From assembly GCA_009760885.1 (NCBI GenBank), contig CM019692.1, forward strand, positions 54,949,710 to 55,013,709: 64,000 bases of DNA. The letters are read 5' to 3'. The notes beneath the pieces are model-generated. The model did not search any database. It was not told the DNA's origin and saw only the letters and a program-made list of their open reading frames with translations. Source of the DNA: Achatina immaculata. Taxonomy: Eukaryota > Mollusca > Gastropoda > Stylommatophora > Achatinidae. The translations under genes and the position numbers were made by a program. Below are positions 1 to 11,587 of the stretch, in pieces; within the stretch, counting starts at the first letter, position 1; each line of letters starts with the position of its first letter.

Positions 1-535
1 ATGATGACATCTATTGCTCTTCAAAAAGTAAACAACTAAAGAAGCTATGGAAAGGAACAGACAGAACTATAAAAATCTGATTTTTAAAGGGAATGCATCT
101 TTCCCATCACAATATATGCCTATGAGACCTGGACACTTAACAAAACAGCTGAGAAACACATAAATGCCTTTGAATGTAAATGCTACAGAAGAGTTTTTCA
201 AATATCATGGACACAAAAAAGAACAAATATATCAGTACTACAAGTACTTAATACTGAAGAAGGCTGGCTAGTAAAGAGAAATAAACAGAGAAAACTTAAA
301 TATTTTGGACACATTAAACATCATGATAATTTAGAGAAGACCGCCTTGGAAGGGTACATTAATAGGAAAAAGAAAGAGAGGAAGACTAAGGTGAAGATGG
401 CTGCAAGAAATCATTGATAATCTGCAAAGTGAGCATCAGAAGCAAGGCATTTTGTTTACAACCAATAGGCCTACTGGAGAGCTGTTAGGGAGGCAAAGTT
501 CCACAAGGGACATGCAAATGACTGACTGACTGACT
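1..535 (+). mobile_element. RTE-1 non-LTR retrotransposon, 3' fragment
   Basis: The sequence matches the last 535 bp of the intact RTE at 57178-57716: the cysteine-containing C-terminal region, the basic RGRP/RRW-like stretch and the terminal GHA(N/K) residues can be followed, but several frameshifts and stops break the frame. The copy is cut by the window edge on its 5' side. It ends in a short (ACTG)n tail at 521-535, in which the terminal TGA stop lies, as in other copies of the family. It sits directly against the end of the antisense hAT pseudogene. It is a dead copy with no gene function. Confidence 0.85.
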
Positions 536-540
536 CTTGG

Positions 541-652
541 ATGGTTGCTGTCAGGATGTGGCAGAGCATATATGTGGTTGTCCTGAATGCAGTGAAGCCA
601 AAGTCTGAACTTCATTTCTCAGCTTAGATTTGACAAGATTCAAGCTTCTAAA

Positions 653-720
<68 letters not shown>

Positions 721-2160
721 GTTAGCTTTTGAATGTGGTATTATTAGAACTGAAATATCACAGTCACAAAGTTCTTGAAATGGATTACATCCTGAGACAT
801 CTTTTTATTGGTTTACTTCACTCCAGAAGAACTCTGTATCTTCTTTATTGGTCCAAACAACTAAACTGATTTTGGCTAACCGGTATTCTGCTGAATTAAC
901 GGAATCTTCAGAAGCACATAAATATTTCATTACTCTACATATTGAGAAGTTGTCCTTCACTGATTGAAGCATATTAATTGCAGAGAAGAGACACATATTC
1001 TTCAATATTTTCACATTCTCAGGAAGTCTGTCTCTGTATTTAAATAAAAATAAAAGAAAATCTTGACACTGGTCTCTTTAGGTATTCTCCTCATTTCCTG
1101 TAACTTCTCTTGTAGTTAGGATCTCTTAGATTTTTTATTCAAATCAATAGTCTAAACCTGCTTAGGAGTTTAAAAACATTCATTGCTGCATGAAAGTGAG
1201 TCAACATTACTTGTTGGAAGTATCAGTCTAATGCTTATAGTTCTAAAAAGAAGTATAAGGTCATCCAATAAGTTAACTGTGTCATTAGTCTTGGATTCAA
1301 ATAATTTATTCACCTTTATCAATTCTGTTAAAACTGGATGCAAGAATAACAAAAAAAAGCAAATTCTTTTTATCTGAGTACATTTCAAAGAGGATTTAAC
1401 AGTGTAACACTTCTCACTTCTTCTTGTAATGTCAAAGTGGTCCTTCAGCTCAAATCATTGTTCAATGATTCTCTGCACCCCTGGTTGAATAGATAACCAC
1501 CTTGTTTTGCAATCAGCAGAGATTTTCATTGGGTGCGTACCATCACTGAGAGCTCTATATAAATTATTGTGCTTTTGTTACCTAACTGAAGAGTGTGAAA
1601 ACCATTTGTGTATTTCTACAATTAAAAATTCCATACTTCTTGGGAGACACTCAAAAGAGACTGTGAAATTGCTAATTGCAGAGAATGGGACAGAACCTCT
1701 TCTTTGAGCTACTAATATGCCCCATTATTAATGCAAACCATCAAATTTGCATTATCTGTACAAGTGGCTGCAAGTTTCTTTTAAATCCAGTTTCCTATTG
1801 GTCAAAGATTCTTAAGTGCCTGCACAATACTTTCAGCATCACATTTATCTAATTCTACAAGTCCAAGACAAGTAAAATATCACTTTATTATACTGATCAC
1901 TGTAGTATGTTATAGAAACACCAAGTAACTTAGCAATAGTCACATCATTCAAATCTTGGTTTTTTGCTTTAATGTCACACTTGCAAAACTTACAATTAAC
2001 TTTGGTATCATCTCCACCAACCATCATTGTCCATTTCACAAACAATTCATCTTTTAACCATTCTTTTGTACATTTTTGTTTGTACTTCTTGAATTTTGAT
2101 GTTTTCAGTGAGATGTTAGGAAGAAATAATTCCAGTAAATATATTCTCACGCTATAGCAC
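541..2160 (-). pseudogene. hAT-family transposase pseudogene
   Basis: Read on the minus strand, degraded segments follow the order of a hAT transposase. A BED-type zinc-finger-like stretch (EWLKDELFVKW, then CKFCKCDIKAKNQDL) lies near 1960-2130. A broken catalytic-core stretch with NRKLDLKETCSHLY lies near 1750-1790, then FLHPVLTELIKVNKLFESK near 1300-1360. The C-terminal dimerisation region (KEDTEFFWSEVNQ, then NPFQEL and ISVLIIPHSKANIE) lies at 720-850, and NLVKSKLRN follows near 610-640. Many stops and frameshifts are present, and part of the core between the BED finger and the catalytic region is missing. A (GA)n microsatellite interrupts it at the usual (V/I)ER position. Duplication block A starts inside this gene at 1035. 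Confidence 0.75.
653..718. repeat. (CT)n microsatellite
   Basis: About 33 uninterrupted CT units. Read on the minus strand it is (GA)n, falling where a hAT transposase would encode the IER/VER motif, so it may have grown from GAGAG codons of the pseudogene. Confidence 0.97.
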
Positions 2161-3132
2161 AATTTTCACTGAGAGCAGTGGAACTGTTGAATACAGTTTC
2201 CAGAATGTTAGGTTACCCTGACAAGAATAATTTTGTGACTCTACTTCACCAATATATTCTCCAAAATAATAACTAGACAATTGAAAGTTAAGACTAAGAC
2301 TGGTGTCCATATAACAAAATGGGCTGAACTAACACTAAATGTCTCCTGAAAGTCTGGTGATACATAAAAACAATCTGCCAGCGCTAGGAAAGATGACATA
2401 CCTCCCATAACCTTTGATCCTTAACTTGTGGTTCTTACTCTCCCTTAATTATATAATAACATCTCTCACTGAGCTGATATTTTGTTTGCCATTTAAAAGC
2501 TATGAAATTCCCGGGCAACCCCATTTCATAATCTAAGTAGTTTTTACCCGTTTTTATCTTATTAAAGACAGCTAAATTCTTCCATTACAAGTGTTGCCAA
2601 TTTGCAATGAACGCTGAAGCACAGATTTTGTATACTGAGAAATATACACATTTTACAAATCTTACTTACCTCTTACATCCTTCCCATGCCATTAAACATC
2701 ACATACGGCTCACATGGTAGTTTTCCAAGGCTTCCTGTTTTCAGCAAGCTTTTCAAAGTCATCAAGGGATTTTATCCCTATTAAATTGGCCTCTCTTAGC
2801 AAATTCCTCTTTAGAGTTTCACGTGGTTGACCTCTTTTTCTTTGGCCTGTTGTGTTCCACTTGATGGCTTGTTTTGGGATTCTCTGACTGTTTCTTCTCA
2901 TCACATGACCGATATATGTCCATCTCCTTTTTCTGTTCATCCATGAGACAGGTTGTTGTTCACTCACATGCCTTATCTCTGCATTGTTCTTGAATTCGTT
3001 CCACTTTATACAGAGTATTTTGCTTAGGCATTTGTTTTCAAAGGAGTCTAACCTGTTGTCTATTTCTTTAGTTGTTTTCCAGTTTTTGCATGCATAAATG
3101 AGGGTTATATTACATTTGAGTTGAATAATCTT
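1035..3132 (+). repeat. Segmental duplication block A, copy 1
   Basis: Near-identical to 11583-13680 (constant offset 10548). The left edge is inside the hAT pseudogene and the right edge inside an antisense LINE-2 copy, so the block was copied without regard to element boundaries. Edges carry the TGTAT and ATCTT microhomologies used at the copy junctions. The part from 2161 to 2702 has no recognisable gene. Confidence 0.95.
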
Positions 3133-3530
3133 AGCTTGGTTTTGCGCGTGTAATTTTTGAGTGCCATGTGTTCTCAAAATTCTTGAAGGTCAATGCTGCG
3201 TTTACAGTTCTAATTTCCTTTCTGGTTTCACCATCCTGGTGTGTGTAGCTGCCGATGTATGTGGACTGGTTTACGTCTTCAACAGCCATGTTCCTTCTAT
3301 GTATATTTTTCCTTTTTTTATTAATTGGAAGTTTCATTATTTTTTTTCATTGTTAATTTCAAGTCATAATTTGCTAGCCAGTGAAGACAGGTATCTTTTT
3401 TTCCCCCTTGCAATCGAATTCACATTATCGCTGATAAGAGTTATATAATCTGCAAAATCAAGATCTGCTAATTGGGTCCCACGTACCATATCAATGCCCG
3501 TCGTACCTACGCAATTTTTTAATTATGAAG
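2703..3530 (-). mobile_element. LINE-2 non-LTR retrotransposon, antisense 3' fragment
   Basis: Minus-strand reading gives the end of a reverse-transcriptase ORF. A degenerate FADD-side region lies near 3440-3470, then the GL-EIN(N) and YI-QDG-TRKE stretches (3130-3340), then an open C-terminal part of about 150 codons at 2710-3177 with WKTTKEIDNRLDSFENKCL and RRWTYIGHVMRRNSQRIP. The 3' end is near GGGAAGGATGTAAGA at about 2680-2700, shared with the other LINE-2 copies. Frameshifts separate the parts. Only the part up to 3132 belongs to duplication block A. Confidence 0.8.
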
Positions 3531-3954
3531 TCTAAGGCAAGTTTAAGGCAATACAATTTTACAAATCGGAAACAATAAATGGGAAACTACGAAGCTTACA
3601 TACAGTAGAGTAACAAAACACTGTGTTGTATCATTAGACTTCGAAAAAAAATTTGTAGACAAAACACTTTTTAGACACGAGAGAAAGGAAAAATCACATG
3701 AGAATTATCTAAGACTTGAATCACGGACTCTAGTAGGATGAGCAGCCGTCTAGCCGCGAGAGAACAGCACTGTTCTATAATGAGAAAAGGCTGATTGTGG
3801 ATGATTTACACAAGAATGTGCTTTTTAAAAATGTCTAAAATTATGTATATTTCATTCAAAAATATCCAAATTTATAGCTAACATCTAGATAACTATTTTC
3901 ATTATCTAGGAAAAACCAAAATGACATAGACCTAGAATTACAGCCCCGCAGTAC
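3531..3954. other. No gene seen
   Basis: AT-rich spacer. I see no coding pattern, repeat unit or RNA gene in it. Confidence 0.5.
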
Positions 3955-4062
3955 ACAAACTCTAAAGGGGACATTGAAGAGGCCAGTTCGGTGGGCATAA
4001 CATCCCTTGATGAGATTGAAAAACTCGCCGAAGACAGGAAATTTTGGTGAACTACTGTCAGT
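3955..4062 (+). mobile_element. LINE-2 3' fragment
   Basis: A short plus-strand piece matches the LINE-2 tail (TLK-T-K, then the DEIEKLAEDRKFW-like stretch) with a frameshift. It continues into unrelated sequence without the usual terminal ATGTGATGTTTAATGGCA segment. Confidence 0.6.
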
Positions 4063-4703
4063 GATCCATAGCTGATATGCTAGCATCAGGGTTAGCGAAC
4101 CATAATGACCAAGACACTGTCCTACCTCTCCGTTGGTAGCCCTAATAACATGCCTAAGCAATGGGGCAGGGATTGCCATAATCCCCATGGTGGTGGAGTC
4201 TGCTAAGAACCATTACACACCCCCTGTTTTTCAGTTGTACTCCAGGACTGAAAAAATAGCTGCCATAAACCGCTCCCACGCCGATATGATGCTGTACCTC
4301 AACACTTTCACAGCATCAGCTGCAAAGAACATCAACTCGCAGTTACAGGGAGATAGTACAAGTTTTAAGAATTTATTGAGGTTTGAAAGTAGTTTTAATC
4401 ATATTTAAAACATGTAACACACAATCAAAAATTAAACAATGATATTATAACAAAAATATATAACAGAAAACTAAATATTAAATATACTTCAGAATATGTA
4501 GTCCCCAGTGTGAAAAGCTTTAGAATATGTACAGCTGACATCATAATAGCTCTGTTGTTAAACGATACAAATTTTCCCATCTCTTCCTGTAGAATCTTCA
4601 CTATCACCTCTACCAGGACATTTCAGTGTTTTGACTTCAGTCATTTTCTGTAATGTCGTAGGAATTCTGTTTTTCATAACTGTACCATCTCCATATAAGA
4701 GAA
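4063..4703. other. No recognised gene
   Basis: A plus-strand frame of 91 codons (4133-4408) is open but resembles nothing I know and has no splice or expression context. The rest is AT-rich. Confidence 0.4.
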
Positions 4704-4800
4704 AGTTTAGAAACTTTGTTGCTTCACTGCGGACAAGAAATCAGAACAACCACTGTCAGCCTTTTAAACACTGTCTCTCGGCCACCTCTGCACCTGTAGA

Positions 4801-5189
4801 TGTAACACTTGTCCGTTTGTTGTCGAGGCCAGCCAGATCTCCTTCCCTAAGTCCACGTTATCAGTACAGGAGGGTTTCACCTGTACTTCACGAAATGTCA
4901 TTTATGTTATCATGTGCAAACGTTGCGGTTTGAAGTACATAGGGGAAACTGGCTTACGGTTAGGAGATCGATTTCGCCAGCATCTCAATGATATTTCTAA
5001 GAGGGCCTGGACACCTGTGGCTAAACATTTTTGCCTTGGTAACCACAGGGGCAAACAGGACATTTCGGTTAGTGCGATCGCTCTTGTTCCGCAGATGTAC
5101 GATCTCGGAGGGTCCTAGAACAGCGCCTCATTTTCCAGACTGGCTGTCTCCACCCAACTGGAATTAACAATGTCTTCAGCTTTCTGTAA
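4801..5189 (+). pseudogene. Penelope-like element, GIY-YIG endonuclease fragment
   Basis: The frame starting at 4801 reads CNTCPFVVEASQ, then CTSRNVIYVIMCKRCG, then KYIGETGLRLGDRFRQHL. This is the zinc-binding linker and GIY-YIG (here VIY...YIG) nuclease N-terminus typical of the C-terminal endonuclease of Penelope-like elements, with the catalytic Arg region RLGDRFRQH present. Near 5098-5103 a one-base shift is needed to continue into RRVLEQRLIFQTG and the end FSFL followed by a TAA stop at 5187-5189. The reverse-transcriptase part is absent. The endonuclease nicks DNA for target-primed integration in intact members; this copy is a broken remnant. Confidence 0.85.
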
Positions 5190-5626
5190 CTTCTTTATTT
5201 TTCCACTGGCCTTTTTTATACTCTACTTTCTTTCTCTATGCTACCCCTCCCTACCACCATCCTATTTTCTTCTCTGCCAACATATTGATCTTGTCCTATT
5301 CACCAGTTTCACATTTTCTCCCTGCAGGTGTTTATGTTCTTCATTCATTATCTCTCCGCTTCCCCTTTTCCCTCCCCTCTCTCCCTTCCCCCCCCCCCGA
5401 CACCTCTAGCGGCTATCATGTTTCTATTGCCTTCCTCCCACCCCTTTCACCCACTTGTTCTACTCCTCTCTCTCCACTTCTTCGTTATGATTGGCTCTAT
5501 CGGGAATCTTTTGTCTGTAGGCAGCGTGGTTTTTCCTCCTCCTTCTTACACACACATTTCTGCTTCCCACTTGGAGCAAGACACTTCAGATAAGTTCTTC
5601 GTGTTTTTATTTCGTTGTGTATGTAT
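5190..5626. other. Pyrimidine-rich tract downstream of Penelope-like fragment
   Basis: Strongly C/T-rich plus strand with a poly-C run near 5389-5398. Long open frames here are by-products of low stop content in C/T-rich sequence. It may be the 3' non-coding part of the Penelope-like element. Confidence 0.5.
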
Positions 5627-6315
5627 CCTCGATTAAGGCTCACGCTGAAATATCGGATGTTGTATGTTGTATGTTTTTCATTTATACTTTCTCATACTTT
5701 CTATTCATTTTTTTCTCACCTTGCTCACTCCCTCCCTCACTTTGTAAAACTGCACCATACACCTCTATCCACCTCTGCTAAGTACGGTCCTTCAGGTATG
5801 TTTCAGCAGGGTGGATCTTACTTGCTAAGTGTTTCAGTTAAAGAAGTCGACGTTAGATTTATAAGGCATGTATAAATTATAACCATATGTAGGTAATTTA
5901 ATTCTCTTTCTGGTTGGAGGAGGGGAGAAAATTGGCAGCTTTGTTAAAGATGAGGGCCTTTAAAGTCTTTTTGATCTAATGATCTAAAAACAGTCTAAAA
6001 TTTTTGTAAGGACTGGTCACTCCTGATTACTAATTGTGCACTCCTTTCCTTCTTTGCAGATGAAGTTCTATTTGAGAGAGACTGTCTACAATGATTATGC
6101 ACTTCTATTCTGACAAAAAAAAATGGCTTATTGTCCTGTTGAGTGAGTAAGCATTTTGTTTGTCTCTCATTCTCTGTGGAAATGAAATGTAATTTTTGTA
6201 GCATGCAATTAATTTTTAGATTCCTGCTTTTGTATTAAAACCTTACACTTTTTTTATGTCTGCTTCAGTTCATAGACAGGTGGCATCAGTTGACAAAAAT
6301 AGTGTCTGCATAATG
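5627..6315. other. No gene seen; single-copy spacer between blocks B and C
   Basis: AT-rich sequence absent from the rearranged second copy. No coding pattern recognised. Confidence 0.5.
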
Positions 6316-6320
6316 ATCTT

Positions 6321-7229
6321 GAGCAGAGGGCAAGAGCGGGTAAACTTCCTTTTCATAAACTTTTAGGGGACAAAAACTGATATATTGGCATGATACTTAA
6401 AACTTGAATGTGGAAGCAGCAATTTTTCACAGGCAGAAGCTATTACAGCAATTTATGAGAGATTCTGAGACTGACAAATAAGAAAGAGACCATCCAAATA
6501 TACAGACCAATATAATAAACCAAGAAGTGAAATATAGTCTATTTCAGAATGTCTTTAACCACAATATTATTTCTACCACCAAATCTTCAGAAAATAGTGC
6601 AGTGAACAAAAACTTTTGTGGTTTGAAAGTAGTAATGGAAGGCAGTTATAAAATGATGCAGTCAAAGACAGAATAAAATGAAAGAGTACTCCTTTGTTAC
6701 CAGTTCATGTACAGCAAGGTACAAAATGGGTAATGATTTTTTCTAGTTATAATTTTAATTAATATTATAATAATAATGTTTTTGTTTATTTTATAAATAA
6801 CTGCAGCTCTGTTTTAAACTGTTAAAACTTTGTCACAGATTGACAGCTGGTGAGTGCAGTCAGAGTCTGTGAGTCAGGCATACACACTAAAGGAGACAAG
6901 TTGGAAGGAGGTGGACAGAAAGTGAGTGGCTATTTTGTCTTATCATCATCCTGTGCCATCTTCTAAGGACATTTTCCATTTTCTTTGGGGTGGTACATAT
7001 AAAATCAGCACTACCTAGAAAATAGTTTTCATAGCTGGGATTGGTTTTATGTGTACCCTCTGTAGATGTGATTAAAATCTTTGCTCTCAGACAGTTGAGA
7101 TACCTGAGTGTGAGTTTTGTAATTCAGACTATACAGTTACTGGTTTTCTTTCACAGAAGGTCTAAATCTGCATATTATTTTCTCAGATTTATTGCAACTA
7201 TTTCCTGTAATTTTTGTAAGTGAATTAAT
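6321..7229. other. No recognised gene in the first part of block C
   Basis: AT-rich; open frames up to about 60 codons only. No family recognised. Confidence 0.4.
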
Positions 7230-7456
7230 AGTTAGGCAGCAGTGAAACATAAAGGGTGATGTGATTGAACAGTTAGGCAGCAGTGAAACATAGAGGGTAA
7301 TGTGACTGAACAGTTAAGCAGCAGTGAAACAGAGAGGATGATATGACTGAACAGTTAGGCAGCAGTGAAACATAGAAAATGATATGATTGAAGAGTTAGG
7401 CAGCAGTGAAATATAGAGGATGATGTGACTGAACAGTTAAGCAGCAGTGAAACATG
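7230..7456 (+). repeat. 41-bp tandem repeat, about 5.5 units (copy in block C)
   Basis: Unit starts AGTTAGGCAGCAGTGAAA and is followed by a variable AGAGGRTGATRTGAYTGAAC part. Units differ by several substitutions, so the array predates the block duplication. Confidence 0.92.
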
Positions 7457-7462
7457 GTCCAT

Positions 7463-7519
7463 CATGTTATTGAGACACCTAGAGATATGGTATTTATGCC
7501 CATATTTTCTTTGACTCGA
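7463..7519 (+). repeat. Short interspersed repeat (CCTTAGAGGCACATAGGGATATGG family)
   Basis: A divergent copy of the short repeat at 10570-10640: the GAGRCACMTAG-GATATGG core and the CCCATATTTTCYTTG part can be aligned. Confidence 0.6.
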
Positions 7520-9019
7520 TGACATACAGGATGCAGATGTTGTCAGAACCACACCTGACTGCCTTTCCTCGACCTGCCACATACTGGAGAGTGATGTGGC
7601 CAGCACCATACTTGGCCACCTTTCCTTCTTCCTGGATATAAGCAACAAAATACTGCATACATTGTGTCTCAACAACACATTAGTTTTTATAAACAATACG
7701 CATTTTTATTTTTTTTAACTTCAGCCACCGGTGCTCTGAAAAAATGCCGTTACAGGGACCAAATCCACATTAACGAGACTGGCAGCAGCATCCTTACTAA
7801 AAGCATCACATATCCAGTAATAAATGAGCAGACGTAACACATTTAAACATCCAGAAACAGTTCAAACAGCAACCCACAGCTGGTAGCTCCAGCACCACAA
7901 ACTCCATACCAACCACAAAGCTCCAAAGACCTGTAAAAACATTACCCACTGCCCCTCAGCCATTGCCCATTCTATCCACTGGCCCTTTGTATGAATCCAT
8001 GTTCCTGCCGCTGGCTGTCTGCCAAGCTCAAGCAATCATACCAACATTTACACAGTGAACAACATCGAAACTCCTGTAAAACCAACATTTAGGAATATCA
8101 CAACCACTTTACAGGACATGAACACCAAAAGCCCCACATCATCATCCATGGAACTTGCAATCACAGTATCTAATTCTTTTTAGTCCTGCAGCTCTGAGCC
8201 ACACATATAATGCCCTTATTACACAGTGAACACATAACATCCACAACAGACACCAGATAGTTTGAAACTTCCATCAATTTTTTGAACTTATGTAAAAAAA
8301 ATCAAATTGAGAAGAAACAAAATGTCTTTCACCAGAACACAGGTCTCTTAGTGCTAGCTTACAGCTAATATTTTTATCCAGTCTTTTACTATTTATGCTT
8401 ACATAATATTAATTTGTTGGGTTTTTTTTTTAACTTTCTCCCTTATTCATTTGTCAGTGTGGTGCATATTTATTTAGGTTTGCTGTTTCTACAGTTGTGA
8501 ACATGAAAGTGTGCTGTTGATTGTTGTGTGAATAAGTTTAACTGACCAGTTATTTTATATTTGCTGAAACCCCCACTGAATTTTGTGGATATGAGAATGT
8601 GAGAGTTTGCTGTTTGATAGTATACTTTATGTCTGAGTTTTGACATAGTTTTACTAAACTTAACATATTGTTTTTTTTGCTTTTATATGCAAGATCCCAC
8701 TCGTAAACAATTATATTGTTTTTTAACCTCTATCAGTTGTTATAAAATGACCAAAGAAGCGAACGAGTGGCTGTGAAATGATGGCCTACGTGTTGACCAC
8801 TTAAATGTTAGGAAAAGTCCCCGAGATTACAGATATACTTCAGCAACATTTTCATATTTTTGGCTTCTCTGAATAAAACATTGCTGATGACAGTATCATG
8901 GACAGTATCATCTGCATCAAGTATGTCATCGGGTAAAAAATATGAGCATAAACACCATATCTCTAAGTGTTTCAATGACATGATGGACCTTGTTTCACTT
9001 CTGCTTAACTGTTAGGTCA
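7520..9019. other. No recognised gene; skewed composition at 7780-8200
   Basis: The plus strand at 7780-8200 is rich in C and A and poor in G, unlike its surroundings, and frames there are rich in Pro/Thr/Ser codons but carry stops. It could be an eroded LINE ORF1 or gene fragment; I cannot name it. Confidence 0.35.
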
Positions 9020-10046
9020 AATCAGTTGTGTCAAAAGTTACAAAGTTATTCTGAATAGAGTTAAAGATATAGTGGATGCTACGATGAGAGAAGAATAAGC
9101 AGGATTTTGAAAAGGCAGAAACTGTCTGGACCAGAACTTTAAGAATAATACTTGAAAAACATATTGAAAAGCAAAAACCATTAATCCTGAACTTCATAGA
9201 CTTTAAAAAGGCATTTGATAGCATACATAGAGATTCATTGTGGAGAATTTTAAGAATATATGGAGTACCATCTAAGATTATCAACATCATTAGGGACCTC
9301 TACAATGGATATGTTTGTGCAGTCAACACAGAAGAGGGAATGAACGAATGGTTCCAGATTGAAACAAGCATGAAACAAGGATGTATATAATCTCCCTTGC
9401 TCTTTGGAATTGCCATAGACTTCATAATGAAAAAATGCTGCACAGGTAAAATGGGCATTGATTTGTTACATGAAACACAAATGGAAGATCTTGATTTTGC
9501 AGATGACATAACTCTTATCAGTGACGATGTGAAATCAATGCAAGAAAAAACAGATAACCTATCTTCAATGGCTAGTAAAATAGGACTTGAAATTAACAAG
9601 TAAAAAACAACAATAATGAAAATTCTCATTAACAATGAAGGTAAAATATACATAGAAGGAACAGCTGTTGAAGAAGTAAACCAATTTGCATATCTCAGCA
9701 ACTACATAGACCAGGATGGTGACACCGGAAAGAAGTTAGAATTTGTATTGCAAAAGCAGCATTGACATTCAAGAATCTTGTGAACATATGGTATTCAAAA
9801 GTTATAAGCATAAAAACCAAGCTAAGATTATTCAATTGAAATGTAATATCCACCTTCATTTATACATGTGAAATCTGGAAAACAACTAAAGAAATAGACC
9901 AAGTGAAACTCTAAAGAGGACATTGTTAAAAGGGGCTGGTTTAGTAAGAATAACATCCTTTGATGAGGTTGAAAAGCTCACCGAAAACAGTAAATCTTGG
10001 CAAGCTACTATGTGATGTTTAGCAACATGGAAAGGATGTAAGATGT
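9020..10046 (+). mobile_element. LINE-2 non-LTR retrotransposon, RT to 3' end (230-bp deletion)
   Basis: Plus-strand reading gives a reverse-transcriptase fragment. It contains QAGF-like degeneration near 9095, LILNFIDFKKAFDSIHRDSLW near 9182-9240, EWFQIETSMKQGCI then a stop near 9345-9390, LLFGIAIDFIMKK, and EDLDFADDITLISDD near 9483-9530. The palm-domain aspartates (FIDF, FADD) are still readable, but stops at the GCI(L)SP motif and after GLEINK break it. The C-terminal region has a 230-bp deletion at 9898 that the copy at 16380-17636 lacks. The 3' end is near GGAAAGGATGTAAGATG. It is a dead copy. Confidence 0.85.
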
Positions 10047-10114
10047 AAGAAGATGACAGTATACGAATACATGGTTTCAACACGGTTAAGTGCAACCAAC
10101 TAATAAGCTAGAGT

Positions 10115-10545
10115 AGTTGTATACATATCTAATACACTTAAATTTTATCAAAGACACAGCTGTAAAACACTAGAGGTTGAAAGTGGTACGTTAGAAATTA
10201 AATTATCAAATGTCAGTTCTAATTAGTTTTATATATCGAAATCCAAATGTTCTAGATGAGTGGCATGATTGCTTTATGATGAACATGATAGATGACACTC
10301 TGACCTATAAATTCAAGGACATAATCATTTTTGGCAACTTCAGCATAGATTTCTTGTATCCTAATCCCATGTGGAAGAACATTTTAACATCCTACAACTT
10401 CTCACAAATTATCAACAAACATACTGCGGTAACTGAATTGGCATTAACATTAACAGATAATATGTAGCTGATCCAGAAAACATTACTGAATGCGCTGGTC
10501 CTTATATGTCATTGAGTGATCATTACCTGGTCTTTTGTACATAAC
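10115..10545 (+). mobile_element. CR1/Jockey-like LINE endonuclease fragment
   Basis: The frame from 10210 reads LISFIYRNPNVLDEWHDCF then IIIFGNFSIDFL and SYNFSQIINKHTAVTELALT. This corresponds to the middle of an APE-type endonuclease (YRPPN... GDFNIDLL ... T...) with the catalytic GDFN Asp replaced by Asn (GNFS). After a one-base shift near 10467 the frame continues to LSDHYLVFCT, the DH-containing end of the domain. Upstream, LEVESGTLEIKLSN fits the same domain in a shifted frame. No reverse transcriptase follows. Confidence 0.75.
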
Positions 10546-10569
10546 TGCATAAGTAAAAAAAAGTAAGTA

Positions 10570-10640
10570 AAGGTAACCCTGTCATGCCTTAGAGGCACAT
10601 AGGGATATGGTGTTAGTGCCCATATTTTCCTTGTCTGGAG
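10570..10640 (+). repeat. Short interspersed repeat, best copy
   Basis: About 70 bp starting at AAGGTAACCCTGTCATGCC, with the core TTAGAGGCACATAGGGATA and a CCCATATTTTCCTTG part. Related copies lie at 7463, 14823, 18160 and 23836, and weaker traces near 41790. It could be a SINE or part of a longer element; no clear A/B-box pair was identified. Confidence 0.65.
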
Positions 10641-10663
10641 TTGGGGAAGAGGCATAACTGCAT

Positions 10664-11587
10664 AGTTTAGAAACTTTGTTGCTTCACTGCGGACAAGAAA
10701 TCAGAACAACCACTGTCAGCCTTTTAAACACTGTCTCTCGGCCACCTCTGCACCTGTAGATGTAACACTTGTCCGTTTGTTGTCGAGGCCAGCCAGATCT
10801 CCTTCCCTAAGTCCACGTTATCAGTACAGGAGGGTTTCACCTGTACTTCACGAAATGTCATTTATGTTATCATGTGCAAACGTTGCGGTTTGAAGTACAT
10901 AGGGGAAACTGGCTTACGGTTAGGAGATCGATTTCGCCAGCATCTCAATGATATTTCTAAGAGGGCCTGGACACCTGTGGCTAAACATTTTTGCCTTGGT
11001 AACCACAGGGGCAAACAGGACATTTCGGTTAGTGCGATCGCTCTTGTTCCGCAGATGTACGATCTCGGAGGGTCCTAGAACAGCGCCTCATTTTCCAGAC
11101 TGGCTGTCTCCACCCAACTGGAATTAACAATGTCTTCAGCTTTCTGTAACTTCTTTATTTTTCCACTGGCCTTTTTTATACTCTACTTTCTTTCTCTATG
11201 CTACCCCTCCCTACCACCATCCTATTTTCTTCTCTGCCAACATATTGATCTTGTCCTATTCACCAGTTTCACATTTTCTCCCTGCAGGTGTTTATGTTCT
11301 TCATTCATTATCTCTCCGCTTCCCCTTTTCCCTCCCCTCTCTCCCTTCCCCCCCCCCCCGACACCTCTAGCGGCTATCATGTTTCTATTGCCTTCCTCCC
11401 ACCCCTTTCACCCACTTGTTCTACTCCTCTCTCTCCACTTCTTCGTTATGATTGGCTCTATCGGGAATCTTTTGTCTGTAGGCAGCGTGGTTTTTCCTCC
11501 TCCTTCTTACACACACATTTCTGCTTCCCACTTGGAGCAAGACACTTCAGATAAGTTCTTCGTGTTTTTATTTCGTTGTGTATGTAT
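10664..11587 (+). repeat. Segmental duplication block B', copy 2
   Basis: Copy of 4704-5626, joined directly to the end of block C at 10664 (1 bp overlap) and to block A' through the shared TGTAT at 11583-11587. Confidence 0.95.
10761..11149 (+). pseudogene. Penelope-like GIY-YIG fragment (copy in B')
   Basis: Same sequence as 4801-5189, including the same frameshift before RRVLEQRLIF, so the element was already broken when the block was duplicated. Confidence 0.85.

Larger units (their letters stand above)
4704..5626 (+). repeat. Segmental duplication block B, copy 1
   Basis: Near-identical to 10664-11587 (offset 5960, then 5961 after one extra C in a poly-C run). It contains the Penelope-like fragment and a pyrimidine-rich tail. 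The copy begins at AGTTTAG and ends at TGTAT. Confidence 0.95.
6316..10664 (+). repeat. Segmental duplication block C, copy 1
   Basis: Near-identical to 13676-18254 (offset 7360, becoming 7590 after position 9898). This copy lacks 230 bp that the second copy retains between two GAC triplets at 9898. Because the retained sequence is continuous LINE-2 coding sequence, the deletion is in this copy. Confidence 0.95.

Noticed and set aside
4133..4408. 91-codon open frame
   Set aside because: Not recognisable, no splice signals or conserved motif; kept only as a note.
5622..5660. Hammerhead-ribozyme-like stretch downstream of the Penelope-like fragment
   Set aside because: A GATTAAGGCTCACGCTGAAA stretch is reminiscent, but the invariant core CUGANGA is not present and no convincing three-stem fold was seen.
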